This document shows positions 1 to 9,845 of a stretch of 64,000 bases of DNA, one piece after another. Within the stretch, counting starts at the first letter, position 1; every line of letters begins with the position of its first letter. Made by a program: the position numbers and the translations under genes. Location: contig JAODTK010003943.1 in assembly GCA_026419785.1 (NCBI GenBank), positions 62,001 through 126,000 on the forward strand, in the 5' to 3' direction. This stretch comes from Sclerodactyla briareus (Eukaryota > Echinodermata > Holothuroidea > Dendrochirotida > Sclerodactylidae). The notes beneath the pieces were generated by a model. That model was not told the DNA's origin, did not search any database, and saw only the letters and a list, made by a program, of their open reading frames with translations.

Positions 1-179
1 AATTTAACAAAAACGGGGAACACCGAACCCTGAGAGAACATCGAACCCTGAGAACATCGGGTGGGACGCAGTTGTGCGTGTGCATGTACTCCACCAATAA
101 ACAGCTGGCGCGTATAAGAGATTCTCCCCATAGCCTCTTCATTTATCCCCGCGACAATGTAAGTGTCGGGGGATATTAT

Positions 180-660
180 GGTTGGGGTGTGTAGCCACAA
201 TAGCGCCACCGCCGCCGGAAAAACTCAGGTGTTAGCGCAATAACTCTTTAACGCTAGATCCGATTGTTCGAAACTTGGCAAAATGTCTGACCTAGTGAAA
301 TCTCGGATGATGTTCGAAAGTGGGCATCACTGCAATGCTCAGGGCTGCTAATTTGCATAATGTACGACGAAATTTCAGTTAGTGGATTTTAAACAAAACT
401 TGCGTGGGTAGGGACTATAGGTGGATCCGGAAAAGAATGGTGGAGTTCATTAAAGGTTATCGAAGGTCGAATTTGCGAAATTTAGGCGATTACCAAAAAT
501 CTTTCAGTTTTCGAACGAACTTGGTGGGTAGGGATTATAGTTGAGCCCGAAAATTGGGGAGGTCATTTCAAGGTCATCAAGGTAAAAATTGCAAAATTTA
601 TGAGATTTTCCAAACTTTGTCAGATTTGAATGGGATGAGGGCACATTGTTCCTCACAAAG
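180..660. repeat. Diverged ~120-bp tandem repeat of a dispersed family
   Basis: Starts with a GC-rich ccgccgccgg box followed by gcgcaataactctttaacgc. Two or three units follow, marked by acttg-gtgggtaggga near 399 and 520, spaced about 120 bp, each with an 'aggtcat...aaggtcatc' stretch. The same opening motif recurs at 39905-40010, and the unit body recurs at 33180-33560, so this is a dispersed repeat rather than unique sequence. No coding potential seen. Confidence 0.55.
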
Positions 661-1365
661 TAGGCAAAGTAATTCCAAAGCCATTCGTGGGCAAATTTGC
701 ATTTAATGTGGCCTTATCCCTTAACTTCATGGATTACAAAAAACTTGGGGGATGAAGTTTATCTGGTTTCTGACCAAAATGGGGGGTCTTTATGGGGTGT
801 AAGATATTCCTTCCCAATGATTGTTCACAACGGGGATATACACGTGGCGGTGTACCCGCCCACCAATGTCTAGTTACAGCCATATTTTGAAATGTACAGC
901 ATATTTTTAAACTGTCATCATATTTGAGAATAGAACAATTCATCCCATCTTGCAGGATGTTATGATAAGAAGAAGAAGGGGGGAATCTTTTAAGTGTATG
1001 CTGGTAGGGTGTTGTAGCTTTCATCAGGGGGCATTCGAAATAATTGTTTGCACACTTTACGTGCAAACCGTCGAGTGGCCAGGTTACCCAGGTTTTGTCA
1101 CTGAACATCTTTTCTAGATTCTAGTTAGTGTCTGGCTGTGCGTAGTGGATGTACAATCACACAAATCACTGGTAGTACCCGGCTATGTCCAACGCTAGAT
1201 TAGTGTAAATCTTTGCTACGATGTCCGGCTCGCAAGCTGGCTAGGTTTATACATAATTTCTAGCGGGGACACACATTTTTCCTTGACGAGGTCAGAGGAA
1301 ATATATTGCAGTCCTGGCCAGTATGTGTTGTGTGGGTGTGTATGTATGTGTGGGACGCCGGGCTT
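661..1365. other. No gene seen
   Basis: AT-moderate sequence ending in a TG-rich stretch (about 1320-1352). Short open frames on both strands show no recognisable domain and no consistent splice context. Confidence 0.4.
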
Positions 1366-2500
1366 AGTGACACAATAAACCGACCCCACCTGGAGGATGG
1401 AGCTCATACTTGCTATGTGTGTGCCCCATGTGAGTACATGAACCTAGTGTTTTGGGGTAAGGTAAGAGGTCATCATCAGAGGTCAAAGTTCTGAAAACTA
1501 GTGAAACAATTAGTCCAGAAAGGTGGTCTGATGGGTTCAAGTTTGGTGTGTAGCTTATTATGGGGGAGTACAGGCACCCGATTGTTTTTGTAGTTGGTAG
1601 GGTGGAATTTGATCAAAACTAGAAAATTCGGAAAAAGTCAATTAATTGGACAAATTTTGGCTTGTGAACACGATAAACTCGACCCCACATTGGATGGATA
1701 AAGACTCGTACCTGGGTGTTGGTTCCCCATGATGAGTACTGAAACCTATGTTTTGGGTCAGTCGGGAGTCATCTGAGGCCCACAGAGGTCCGAAGTTCGG
1801 AAACCTTGTGGACACGAATAAGTCCAGAATGGTTGGTTGATCGGGTTCAAATTTATTGTGTATCTTTCTTATGAGGAGAAATGGCCTATTGTTTTTAGGA
1901 TAGGTCGGGGTGCATTTTAGTCAAAAAAGAAAATTTGTGAAAAGTCAACGTTTTAGCCAATTGGCTGGTGTACAGGTTAAACTAGACCCCACATGGATGG
2001 ATGAAGTCATAATTGGTATGTATGTTCCCATGAACAGGACATGAACCCTGATTGTTCTGGGATCAGGTCAGAGATATCTAGTCACCAGAGGTAAAGTCTG
2101 ATAACCTTGTGAACACGCTAAGTCCAGACAGGTTATCTGATCACGTTGAAATATGGTGTGCAGCTTTCTTATGGCGGAGTACAGGACCCTATTAGGTTTT
2201 TTTTTTTTGGTATAGGTTTAGGGGGTGAATTGGTCGGAAATAGAACAGTCGTGAAAAGTCAATTTTTTGCCAATTATGGCTTAGGGAACATGATAGCTAG
2301 ACCCCACCTGAATGGATGAGCTCACACTTGGTAGTGTGTTCCCCGAGATGAGTTCATGAACCCTATTGTTTTGAGTCACCAGAGGTCAAAGTCTGAATTC
2401 TTGAAATTAGAGTGTAGCTACTATATTATCAAGAGTATAGGAATCCTATTGGTTGGTTAGGAAAAATGGGAAATTTGTGAGACGTTATGTTTCCCATATT
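1366..2500. repeat. ~300-bp tandem repeat, about 3.7 copies
   Basis: Monomers begin near 1366, 1664, 1968 and 2283, each with a version of 'aacacgataaactcgacccc' followed by 'tggatggatgaag', 'ccagaggtcaaagt', 'aagtccaga' and a T-rich block before the next start. Periods are about 298, 303 and 315 bp. The last monomer has internal deletions. Monomers differ by substitutions and many single-base indels. No ORF is conserved between monomers, so it reads as satellite-like DNA. Confidence 0.8.
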
Positions 2501-3170
2501 TAGCTGGTACAATTCCCATTTGTACTTGTGTCTGGCTAAAAGGTTTGTCAGAAAGAGTCACAGGATCACATAAGCTTTTGGCGTTCTGTTTTTAAAATAT
2601 TATATAGTCATATGTATGTGTTACAATCATTGCTGCTGTCAGCCATTATGCAGAATCCGTAAAATAGATGGTGAGTAAAGTCGTTGCTTGCTTTTCTTTT
2701 TCCCGCTCTTTAATATGAACAAGAAGGAGGAGGCAGGTGCCGGCTGTCGAAGATATGTCTCTTCATGTATGTATTGGTTTGTTTATGTCTCTCCGCAACA
2801 GGGTCGCAAGGCACAATGGGAAACTACTCCATTGCGGTGAGAATGCCAATTTGGACATGATGAATTACCACTCTATTCACCAACATCTAAGATTTTCGTC
2901 AATTGTCGCGGTGGGCAATCCAATGGTCTGGGGCATTGGAGCGTGTCCGGGGAACGCATGTGGATAGAAGGAGGTCATTCAACACAGCCATGTAGGCACA
3001 CTTTATTTCTAGCGTATTTTTTGGTTTAAGTTTTCACTCAGCATCCTCTAAATTGTTATTCCTATAAGGCACATTTCCTCTCAACAGGACCGCCTCCACG
3101 GAGAGCTAGATTGGGGCTCTACTCTTACAGCCACTTTCCTACACGAGAAAAGAAGCGGATGGGGAAGTTG
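2501..3170. other. No gene seen
   Basis: Holds a 76-codon open frame (2737-2967, plus) with no domain I recognise. It has no paralogue in the window and no clear splice sites, so it is not called as a gene. Confidence 0.35.
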
Positions 3171-3171
3171 G

Positions 3172-3262
3172 TGTCTGTGACGACAAGGGGTTTGAACCAG
3201 GGTCCTCAGGTATTGCAGACGGAACACTCTATCCGTTCGGTTGTGGGTGTGCGTGTGCCGGT
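3172..3262 (-). repeat. tRNA-derived SINE-like head
   Basis: On the minus strand the sequence reads like a degenerate tRNA. A D-arm-like 'ggatagagtgttccg' is followed by an anticodon-arm-like stretch and a good B box, GGTTCAAACCCC, at about 3186-3197. Spacing between the A-like and B boxes is roughly that of RNA polymerase III promoters. The acceptor stem does not pair, so this is a SINE head or tRNA relic rather than a functional tRNA. The body downstream is not recognised. Confidence 0.4.
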
Positions 3263-4972
3263 GCGCGTGGTGTGGGCTGGCGGACATGGTGGCGTAAATC
3301 ACTGCCAGCAGCTCCGATGGAACAAATACCCCTATTAGGGGTTCGGTGGTGGGATGCCGGAACACCGTTGATAAAAGCAGGGCCGTCACACTTCAGCGAC
3401 CGCAGGTGATCCTATCACGGGGCCCTGATCAGGCTTTTTTTTTTGAAGCAGTGAGATCTGATGCTAGAGTAGTGGGGTGAGGTCAACAGAGGGACTTGCG
3501 TGGAATACTTTCATTACCCCCCCCCTTCGATACAGACGTGCACAGATGGGTATATGCCTTTATATACCTAATCTAGCGTTCCATGGTATAGTTATATGGA
3601 AATGTACATGCTCACTTGTCAGTCGTTGCATATACCAGGTAATTAATTAAGTTCAACGTACGCAAAACACGAACCGATGTTCTACGTTTTGAAGCGGCCG
3701 GCAACAAATTACAGAAAACCCTGTTTGCAAAACAAGCAAACAAAGCGAAACAAAGAAGAAGTGCGTGTGGAATTGGCTGGTTTGGCGGTGCTGCTAATGA
3801 ACCCTGGTTTGTGGTTTACAAAGTTCAAACGCACTTCGAGACATCCGTGTGGGTTGGACAAAAACAGAGATAAAATGTTGAAAAACAGTGTTTCACGAAC
3901 AAGCATGTTCGTTTCGCGAAACAGTAGTTTTTTTAGAAGGCGGAAGGAATCTGTGCGGCCACACATGTCTGTGTGCGTGTGTGTATGTGCGTATGTGTGT
4001 ATGTGTGTTTTGTGGTTGATGTGTCCGTGGCATGTAAACACGATACGACAGTAGGTCTTCTCCCGTACGTGTTGGTAAATGCCCATGGTGAGTCGATGGA
4101 ATGATCCGTTGGGTGAGTAATAAGGTTTCGGCTGTTGGTTTGTTGGTGTTTGTATGAATTGTCGGTGCATGGAGACAAAACACATATTCAATATTCCCGA
4201 ACTGTAGGTTGGATCTTCAAGAAACCGTTTTGGTGAATCATTGAGGACTACCAACTCACTATGACACCAGTAAGTGCGCATGGTCAATATTTGGATAAGT
4301 GGAGGGTTAGTGTCTATCAGGTGTCTTTTTCACTGGAGAAAGTCTGGTAAGTGGGAAATCAAAGGGATTATTGCTATCCAGACTTGGGTGGCGGATGCTC
4401 CTAGCAGAATGTGGTCCCCTACTGTCTTGGGTGTTGATCGCAACACTATTCATAGTGGATGGGCTTTAGAAACGATCGACTGAAGTACGATTTCGTCTAA
4501 ACGCGTTTTTGGTTCCAACATTGAGGAGTAGCAATAGTTGCCGTGGTATGATTGTTAGCTATCTCCATTTTTTTTGGGCGTGCTAACAATTGATATTAAT
4601 AATCACAATAAATGATAGTATTGTGTAGCGTGTATACACAGTTATACTGATGAAGTGATCGTATTGGCCATCTACAACTGGCCGTAGCCTTCAGTGATCC
4701 ACATATAGGGGCCGTCTCAGCATAAGATCGCACCCATTCAAAGCCCGGGAAGGGCGCTGACCTGGACCTTTGGTGGCTGTCGCATCCACCCCTGCATTCC
4801 TCGGGTCAGAATCACCATGCTGGTACAGGGGATGAGACGAGACCTCCTCGGCGGTACCTTAATTGGGTAATCAACACTAGACGGCAACTACTCACTAGCA
4901 AATTGTTTTATCCATCCGTTCGTCCCCGCTCTACTCTCCTGTGATCAGAGGCCCAGCAAGAATGCCAAGGTA
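3263..4972. other. No gene seen; TG-rich repeat and palindrome inside
   Basis: Contains an imperfect (TG)n/(TATG)n microsatellite at about 3967-4012 and a nested palindrome at 3890-3922, where the perfect 12-mer GTTTCGCGAAAC sits at 3911-3922 next to a CGAAC/GTTCG pair. Open frames across the microsatellite are long in several frames at once, which is typical of simple repeats. Confidence 0.4.
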
Positions 4973-5275
4973 TTATTTTTGAAGTCCTTGAAACTCGGCT
5001 TGTGATACTCGGTTGACCACTACGATTGAACTAAGGGCAATTTCGTCGCAATTCCTTATCAGTTTGAACGGCTGAAGCACAAAAACTCTCAGTGTAAGAC
5101 ATGAAGCCGACGTCTCAACGTAGTTGAATGGCATGTGCCATTCGCACACGTGAGACCCAGATTGAGGGTCACGAATTTGAATATGTTCAAAAACCGATTT
5201 AACATTGCACTCATCACGGCACTGGGTTATGGCGGATATACTAGTGCAGAACGTAAGAACGAAGCGAATCTGCAT
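4973..5275 (-). CDS. Possible small secreted or CUB-like exon
   Basis: A 100-codon open frame on the minus strand. The ATG at 5275 is followed by a hydrophobic signal-like start, MQIRFVLTFCTSISAITQ, then a Cys-containing region. The order 'VCEWHMPF ... LRVFVLQPFKLIRNCDEIAL' loosely recalls the C-x-W strand and the L-x-F-x-x-F/NC strand of CUB domains, which are extracellular beta-sandwich modules. The match is partial: only part of one domain is present, the frame ends in a stop without an obvious donor site, and no neighbouring exon was found. It lies about 115 bp from a LINE fragment on the other strand. It could be a chance open frame or a relic exon. The signal-like start and Cys spacing are seen; the CUB assignment is inference. 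Confidence 0.25.
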   Translation of the reverse strand: MQIRFVLTFCTSISAITQCRDECNVKSVFEHIQIRDPQSGSHVCEWHMPFNYVETSASCLTLRVFVLQPFKLIRNCDEIALSSIVVVNRVSQAEFQGLQK

Positions 5276-5387
5276 GCACACTCATAAATACTACGAAATG
5301 TAGGGCCGCATCATCACCTGCAAAAAATCCTGCCGACGAGAACTGGATAGTAATTAACCCTGGTCGTGGGGATAATTGACGTTATTT

Positions 5388-6090
5388 TTATCACGGTGGA
5401 TGCGCTGATACACCAACTGGACAAGACCGCGTCACGATACGACATGGATATCTCTGCTCAAGAAACAAAGCTGAGACCGACAACGACCAGCAATAATTGC
5501 GTGCTCTCTTGAAAGTCAGTGAAACAAAACAGACCAGAACCTCAAAATATTGGGTTCCATCATATCAGAAGATCTTGGATACTGGCATTTTGCTCCGGCA
5601 TCAGCAGCAATAACACAACTCCATCTGGAAGGACAGGATGATATAAGTAAGTTTTGTTTCGAAATACGTCTGCTGTTGTCCTCGTCTGATCAATCTTCCT
5701 TTTTGCCCTTAAATCTTGGACAAATGACATCAGACTTCCAAAGACGAATTCTGGCTATGAAAAATGAGATGTTACAAGAAGATCATGGGCATCTCGTGAG
5801 GAATGAGGAAGTACACTGGTTGGGAATATCAGTGGGCAATTGGGTCCCCTGATGACCTGCTCTCTCGGAAGCTGAGAGGATATGGCAATCGTTTTGCGTT
5901 CCACTGGCTTACAAAACCAGTGATAGGATACCGCAAATCTTGGGAAGCATCAAAATAGGGGACAACATCGAGGAACTTATCCGGCTCGACCTTTGCTGAT
6001 CCAGACGGCATTGAGGATGACCAGGACTTCACAGGCCGCATGAACAACCCCTACCAAGGGGAGCTGTTTCTCCTTTGCCTGAAGGTACTC
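5388..6090 (+). pseudogene. LINE reverse-transcriptase C-terminal part
   Basis: Remnant of a non-LTR retrotransposon polyprotein covering the end of the reverse-transcriptase region and the C-terminal domain. In order, across two or three frames, I read RYDMDISAQ-(K)TKL (about 5435), LGSIISED (5550-5573), a K-IRLL stretch (about 5660), DFQRRILAMKNEM (about 5732), NEEV (about 5802), RKLRGYGN (about 5867) and FADPDG-IEDD (about 5992). This order is that of LINE proteins with 'YLGS', 'RLL-S', 'RRI', 'NEEV' and 'RRKLRWYGH' blocks. The catalytic YxDD lies upstream and is absent, so this is a 5'-truncated copy, as usual for LINEs. Frames change several times by single-base indels. The 3' end is near 6060-6090; a long T run ending in cag follows at about 6165-6181. 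Not expected to be functional. Confidence 0.75.
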
Positions 6091-6460
6091 GCTCTACTCG
6101 GTCCTCTTCATCCTGCTAATCCCTTGCCGTTCTGGGCTATTAGTTCGTAAGACTTCCAGATTCTTTTTTTTTTTTTTTCCAGGATTGAGTTAGATCATTA
6201 TGACATTTATCAGTGTTTATTATGAGGTGTTCTTGGATGTTCTGATTCACAGCACAAGATCGATGAGGGAGCCTCATGAGCAAATATGTGAAGCACTGCA
6301 ACATGTATCTTCAACTCGTGGTCAATGCTATTATTGACTGGTGGTAATGAGGTGTCTTCTGGAGTATACGGTGCAAAGTCAACGAAGCCGCATAAAGTGA
6401 TTGTGTGAAAGAATGTGCGTGATTACATTCCCAACAGATACGTGCTGCACCAATTGGTGC
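6091..6460. other. No gene seen
   Basis: Sequence between the LINE remnant and the LTR array, with a T-run at about 6165. Nothing else recognised. Confidence 0.4.
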
Positions 6461-7121
6461 TCTAGTGTTATACTTAATAAATGCGTTCATAAAAATTTAC
6501 ACATTCATGCAGGGCTATCAATTTAATATCTAATCAGCCCTGAACGGCCGAACGAGATATTGTAGTCAGTTCGTCATTTCATCAGTGGAGCACATCCATG
6601 TAAAAAGTTGGGGGGGGGGGGGGAGATGGGCCTTCGAACCAGCAATTATCGTGTGAAAATGGGAGAATCGCCAAAAAGTGTGTGGGTATATATCCCATTT
6701 CGTGCGGGATGTGCGCCCATTTGCCTTTCACCTAAATTTATGTTGTTGGTTTGCAACTTGCCAGTTGTGCAACAAGAATCCGTCCGGGCCAGGTTGCATC
6801 GTCCGTACTGATTTACTCTACGGAGCCATTACGGAGCAAATAAACCGGGAAAGATATCAATTACAACTCAACGAGCTTTTACTACGAGCACACGGGCTCG
6901 TCTTCGGCAGTTCACGCCCGTCAGTCAACGCTGGAGACGAGCCTAGTACTACATTCATCCATCCAACTAAACACTAACTACGTCGAGGAGCTCGCTACCG
7001 AGTCGTGACGGGAGTTTGCCTCCGTGTTACCGAACATCTCACCTATCCGGGGGGCCGGTGAGTGTTCTTTGATATATTAAGTACACATGCATGAATTTAT
7101 ATCTGCTTAAAACCACTTACA
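6461..7121 (+). repeat. LTR copy 1
   Basis: About 661 bp. Contains a G14 run (6610-6623), an AAATAAA polyadenylation-like signal at about 6839-6845, and an end at ...cttaca. The left edge is set by where similarity to copies 2 and 3 begins. Confidence 0.7.
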
Positions 7122-7140
7122 GTGGCGACGGAGTATACGG
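7122..7140 (+). promoter_or_regulatory. Primer-binding-site-like sequence after LTR 1
   Basis: The bases g-TGGCGACGGAG directly follow the LTR end. TGGCGACG-type sites are common in metazoan Ty3/Gypsy-like elements and would pair with a tRNA 3' end (...CGTCGCCA). The same site follows LTR 2 at 8558. Confidence 0.55.
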
Positions 7141-7907
7141 AGCGTGCTACACGCAATACCACCACTGCAAACGATACTGTTTTGACCACCGTAGTTATAT
7201 TTACTGTAGTACGGTGTATATATTATCTTTGCAGTAGCCATTTGTCGAAGTTTTTTTAGAAAAAAATGTTATTTCCGTATGCTATGTTTGGACACTGCGT
7301 TCTCACTACGAAGTTCTTTCATTTAGTACATTCTGGATTCCCTTGCATTGTATTTTGTAGCTAAGACCCCCCCGAGCTCGGCTTAGCATTAAGCAGGCTG
7401 TATTGCACCATACAACAGAAGAATACTATACGGTAGATGCCAGCAGGGAGTTTTTATACAATACCACTGTGTGAGACCCAAGTACCGGATTCGACACTCT
7501 GGATATGTATGGTTGGGAAGTGGGAGAGCGCTATCGTGTGTATAGGGACAGACCACCCACATCCTCCTTTCCCAGCCCATGTGGAGGTAGAAGGACGCTC
7601 CATCCATGGAGGAGTGCGCCCACCTCTCCCGGTATCATGACCGATTAGGTTACTCAATTGGGCGGAGGGAGGAGGCACCCTGTTCCCAGAGATTGGCCCC
7701 CAACTTCTCCAGCTTGTGACAGAGGAAACGGGACGGGGAGCACCCCACACATCAGGCCTACAGGTAATGAACCGTGGCTAGATGCCCAGACGACCCAGGG
7801 ATAAACCCAGATTAACGGGCACCCCCCCCCCCCCCCTGCCCAACCTGTGGACGTACCAAACAAGGGATATGCCCCTCCCCCATCTACGTATCATAGAGAC
7901 AGGGAGC
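7122..7907 (+). other. Internal region 1 of the TRIM-like element
   Basis: About 786 bp between LTRs. Short open frames (for example 7437-7640, plus) are partly shared with internal region 2 (a stretch reading W/RICMVGKWES occurs in both), but no known domain is visible. Contains a C15 run at 7822-7836 and ends in a purine-rich tract just before LTR 2. Confidence 0.6.
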
Positions 7908-8556
7908 TCTAGTGTTTTATTAAATCGTTCATAAAAATTTACACAGTATTGCATGTCTATCAATTTAATATCTAATCAGCCCTGAACGGCGAACGAGATA
8001 TTGTAGTCAGTTTCGTCATTTCATCAGTGGAGCACATCCATGTAAAAACGTGGTGGGGGGGGAGGGGAGATGGGCCTTCGAACAGCATTCTCGTGTGAAA
8101 AATAGGGAGCATCGACCAAAAAGTGTGGGGGGGATATATCCCATTTCGTGCGGGAGGTGCGCCATGCCTGTACTCTAAATTTATGTGTTGGTTGGCAACG
8201 TGACCATGTGTGCAACAAGTATCCGGCCAGGCCAGGTGATTCGTTCCGTACTGATTTACTCTACGGAGCCATACGGAGCAAATAAACCGGAAGAGGGAAA
8301 AGATATCAAGTACAACTCAACGAGCTTTTACAACGAGCTACAACGGGCTCGTCTTCGCAGTTCACCCCGTCAGTCAACGCTGGAGACGAGCCTAGTACTA
8401 CATATACAATTACTACTAAGTCGAGGGCTTCGCTACCCGAGTCAGTGACGGGGAGTTGGCCCTCGTTGTACGAACATCTGTACGCTATCCGGCCGGTGAG
8501 TGTCTTGATTATAGTAGTACACATGCATGCATGTATATATGCTTAAAACCACTACA
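7908..8556 (+). repeat. LTR copy 2
   Basis: About 649 bp, matching copy 1 along its whole length with many one- to three-base indels. Ends in ...cactaca before a second TGGCGACGG. Confidence 0.7.
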
Positions 8557-9377
8557 GTGGCGACGGAAGGTATACGGAGGCCGTGCTCCGCAAATACCAC
8601 CACGAAACGATACGTTTTGCCCACCGAGTTATATACTGGGTAGTTACGGCATTGTGAGGATTTAAAATTTTTTTTAATTATCGTTGACAGTAGCCTTTGT
8701 CGAAGGTTTTTTTAGAATGTTATGGTCCGTAGGCGATGTTTGGACACTAGCGTTATCACTACGAAGTTTCACTTTCATATTAAACATTCTGGATCCCTTG
8801 CATGTATTGTGTACGCTAAGACCCCTGAGCTCGGCTTAGCATTATCAGGCTTAGTTGCCACAATACAACAGAAGAACTACTTATACTGTAGAGGCCAGCA
8901 GGGATTTGTTTTTAGACAATACCACTGTGTTGAGACTCCAGTACCGATTCCGACACTACGGATATGTATGGTTGGGAAGTGGGAGAGCCGCTATCGTGTG
9001 TATAGTGACAGACCCCAAACCTCCGTTCCAGCCAATGGGGAGGTAGAAAGACGCTCCGGCCATGGAGGAGAGTGCGCCCTACCTCTCCAGGGTATCATGA
9101 CCGAGTAGGTGACTCACTTGGGAGGGACGGGAGGGAGGCCACCCTGTTCACAGTAGATTGGGCCCCCAACTTCTACAGCCTGTGACAGATGGAAACGGGA
9201 CGGGTGGTGGCACAACAAACCTCAGGCTTACAGTATGAACCGTGGGCTAGATGCACAGACGACCCCAGGGATAAACACGGATTACGGGAACCCCCCCCCC
9301 CACCCTGCCAAACCTGTGGAAGTACCAAAACAAGGGATATGCCCCGCCCCCATCTACGGATAATAGAGACAGGGAGC
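8557..9377 (+). other. Internal region 2 of the TRIM-like element
   Basis: About 821 bp, colinear with internal region 1. The longest open frame is 8722-9108 (plus), with no recognised domain. Near its 3' end a reading with a CxxC motif (TCGSTKTRD, about 9316) precedes the polypurine-like tract. A relation to a Gag zinc knuckle cannot be supported. Confidence 0.6.
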
Positions 9378-9650
9378 TGTAGTGTTATAATCGTTCATAA
9401 AAATTTACACTTCATTGCAGGGGCATCAAGTTATATCTAATTCAGCCATGAAGCGAACGAGAATTGTATCAGTTCCGTAATTCATACAGTGGAGCACATC
9501 CATGTAAAAGGGTGGGGGGGGGGGGGGGAGATGGGCCTTCGAACCAGCAATTATCGTGTGAAAATGGGGCGCCCAAGTTGTGGGGATACTATATACCATT
9601 TCATGCGGTGGGGGTGTGCGCCCTTCCTTCCACCTAAATTTATGTTTTTG
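9378..9650 (+). repeat. Truncated LTR copy 3
   Basis: Matches the first ~290 bp of LTRs 1 and 2 (start tgtagtgttata, G15 run at 9514-9528, 'ggccttcgaaccagcaattatc'), then similarity stops near 9650. Confidence 0.65.
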
Positions 9651-9660
9651 TTTGGCAACG

Positions 9661-9674
9661 GTTGCTATGGTAAC
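9661..9674. promoter_or_regulatory. X-box (RFX-type) palindrome
   Basis: GTTGCTATGGTAAC fits the RFX-binding X-box pattern (GTNRCC-ATGG-YAAC type) and is nearly a perfect inverted repeat. It sits exactly where the truncated third LTR stops matching, and there is no gene beside it. Its role is unknown and it may belong to an adjacent repeat. Confidence 0.45.
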
Positions 9675-9782
9675 AATTTTGGTGGCCATAGGCGTACCAA
9701 TAAGGGGGTACCTTATGGTGTGGTACACATGGGTGATGGGTAGCCCAGCAATGAGGTGCCCTCGAAAAGATTGGCTGTTGAG

Positions 9783-9845
9783 TGTGTGTGTGTGTTGTCA
9801 GGCGCGGTCTGAAAAAAAAAGTGATCAAGCCCCCCCCCCCCCCCC
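9783..9845. repeat. (GT)n, A-run and C16 run
   Basis: A short (GT)7 at 9783-9797, an A9 run, then C16 at 9830-9845. Confidence 0.8.

Larger units (their letters stand above)
6461..9650 (+). mobile_element. Tandem array of a small LTR retrotransposon (TRIM-like)
   Basis: The order is LTR (6461-7121), internal (7122-7907), LTR (7908-8556), internal (8557-9377), truncated LTR (9378-about 9650). The repeat period is about 1447 and 1470 bp. Each LTR starts near tctagtgtta/tgtagtgttata, carries an AATAAA signal, ends in ...cactaca/cacttaca, and is followed at once by a primer-binding-site-like TGGCGACGG. Each internal part is only about 0.8 kb and holds no gag, protease or polymerase that I can recognise, so the element is non-autonomous. 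A purine-rich 'agagacaggga' precedes each downstream LTR as a polypurine-tract candidate. LTRs sharing one insertion should be alike; these differ mainly by indels, which may be sequencing error or age. Confidence 0.75.

Noticed and set aside
3709..4287. 192-codon minus-strand open frame, and overlapping plus and minus frames
   Set aside because: It runs through a (TG)n/(TATG)n microsatellite that is open in several frames, and no domain or codon pattern supports coding.
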